Source of the DNA: an uncultured Porphyromonadaceae bacterium
Lineage (GTDB): Bacteria > Bacteroidota > Bacteroidia > Bacteroidales > Muribaculaceae
DNA length: 14,855 nucleotides
Reading direction: 5' to 3'
Assembly (NCBI GenBank): GCA_905193395.1
Contig: CAJJOO010000004.1
Location: forward strand, 1 to 14,855
This document shows positions 14,329 through 14,855 of this stretch, piece by piece (positions within the stretch are counted from its first letter, which is position 1; each line of letters begins with the position of its first letter). Made by a program: the position numbers and the translations under genes. The notes under the pieces were generated by a model. That model was not told the origin of the DNA. It saw nothing but the letters and a program-made list of their open reading frames with translations, and searched no databases.

Positions 14329-14855
14329 TCAGTCGTTCTCGGGGTGCATGCGCACCGTGCCGTCGGGATTGATTGTGCGGCCCTTTCCGGCGCCGTGGCG
14401 CAGATAGTCCAGGACGTCGCGGTACAGCACCGTGGGGCTTTCGGCAACCTGCGTGTGCCGTTTCATCGACGACATGTAGTCACCGCCGTTGGCGATATAA
14501 TCAATTGTGGCAACGCGATATGTGCGGTTAGGGTCGAGGGGCTTGCCGTTGATTACGGCGCTCTCGACATGCGCGTCCTCACCGGGTTCGTAAACGATTT
14601 CGACACCCCGGCTCACTCCGTTGCCATCGGCGCGTGCCATCACGTTGAAGGCCTCGAGCAGGTCGGAACCCTTGATGTCTATCACGCGCACGCGGTTGTT
14701 GAACGGCATCATGGTGATTATCTGACCCTCGTTGACGGTGCCTTTGGGCAGACCGCGGCGCAGGCCTCCCTTGTTCAGGATTGCCATGTCCACGTCGGGT
14801 GCCAGTTGGAGGCCGCAGTCCAGGACCAGGTCCGTCGCCCAGTTCAGCAGTTCGG
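14329..14855 (-). CDS. 5'-nucleotidase, C-terminal substrate-binding domain, 5' end missing
   Basis: The frame is open to the window edge, so the gene starts outside; about 175 C-terminal residues are visible (a GTG at 14793 is internal, since the family match continues upstream of it). The match is to the 5_nucleotid_C domain of UshA-like enzymes: LQLAPDVDMAILNKGGLR at the start, then GTVNEGQIITMMPFNNRV with the PFNN loop, VIDIKGSDLLEAF, and YRVATIDYIANGGDYM, the family's A-x-G-G-D loop that stacks on the nucleoside base. UshA-like enzymes dephosphorylate nucleotides in the periplasm, with metal-binding residues in an N-terminal metallophosphatase domain that cannot be seen here. In some Bacteroidetes the two domains are encoded by separate neighbouring genes, so this may be a single-domain protein. 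It precedes the GH3 fusion by 73 bases on the same strand. Confidence 0.85.
   Translation of the reverse strand, partial: ELLNWATDLVLDCGLQLAPDVDMAILNKGGLRRGLPKGTVNEGQIITMMPFNNRVRVIDIKGSDLLEAFNVMARADGNGVSRGVEIVYEPGEDAHVESAVINGKPLDPNRTYRVATIDYIANGGDYMSSMKRHTQVAESPTVLYRDVLDYLRHGAGKGRTINPDGTVRMHPEND

Noticed and set aside
1..14855. RNA genes, CRISPR arrays, mobile elements or defence genes
   Set aside because: Almost all bases are covered by recognised coding regions; the few gaps are at most 121 bases and show no tRNA fold, direct-repeat array or transposase remains.

Overview
The window looks like a piece of a GC-rich Bacteroidales chromosome. The signs are a BioG-BioC fusion, a Bacteroidetes-style TamB, an exported NagZ-like/serine-hydrolase fusion, TAnnTTTG-type promoter elements, and starts with little or no Shine-Dalgarno sequence. 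I place it in the order with fair confidence; family and genus cannot be fixed from what I see. No rRNA, tRNA, CRISPR array, insertion sequence or phage gene was recognised. The coding is dense and looks like ordinary core chromosome.

Left part (1-4076, + strand): the distal half of a biotin operon. It holds bioF (5' end outside the window), a bifunctional bioG-bioC fusion and bioD, followed by a purine-type phosphoribosyltransferase and an HAD-IB phosphatase. Three of the four junctions are 4-base ATGA overlaps and the fourth is an 8-base gap, so the five genes should be one translationally coupled transcript. BioC methylates malonyl-ACP to start pimelate synthesis, BioG removes the methyl from pimeloyl-ACP methyl ester to end it, BioF condenses pimeloyl-ACP with alanine, and BioD makes dethiobiotin. 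The BioA and BioB steps must lie elsewhere. The last two genes have no known role in biotin synthesis.

Middle (4077-10339, + strand): a 1527-residue TamB-like protein with a candidate near-leaderless promoter and a short repeat-built C-terminal tail. It is followed by an NhaC-family Na+/H+ antiporter with a well-formed TTG-N20-TAACTTTG promoter and an apparent TTG start.

Right part (10320-14855, - strand): a probable operon of envelope or periplasmic hydrolases. In transcription order these are the C-terminal domain of a 5'-nucleotidase (cut by the window edge), a 986-residue NagZ-like GH3 plus beta-lactamase-like fusion, and a PAP2 phosphatase with a C-terminal region resembling an outer-membrane barrel. 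The PAP2 gene converges on nhaC and the two coding regions overlap by 20 bases.

I did not find a clearly new system. The best leads are the GH3/serine-hydrolase fusion read as a one-chain equivalent of Bacillus NagZ plus AmiE, the PAP2-barrel protein beside it, and the two passenger genes of the biotin operon.
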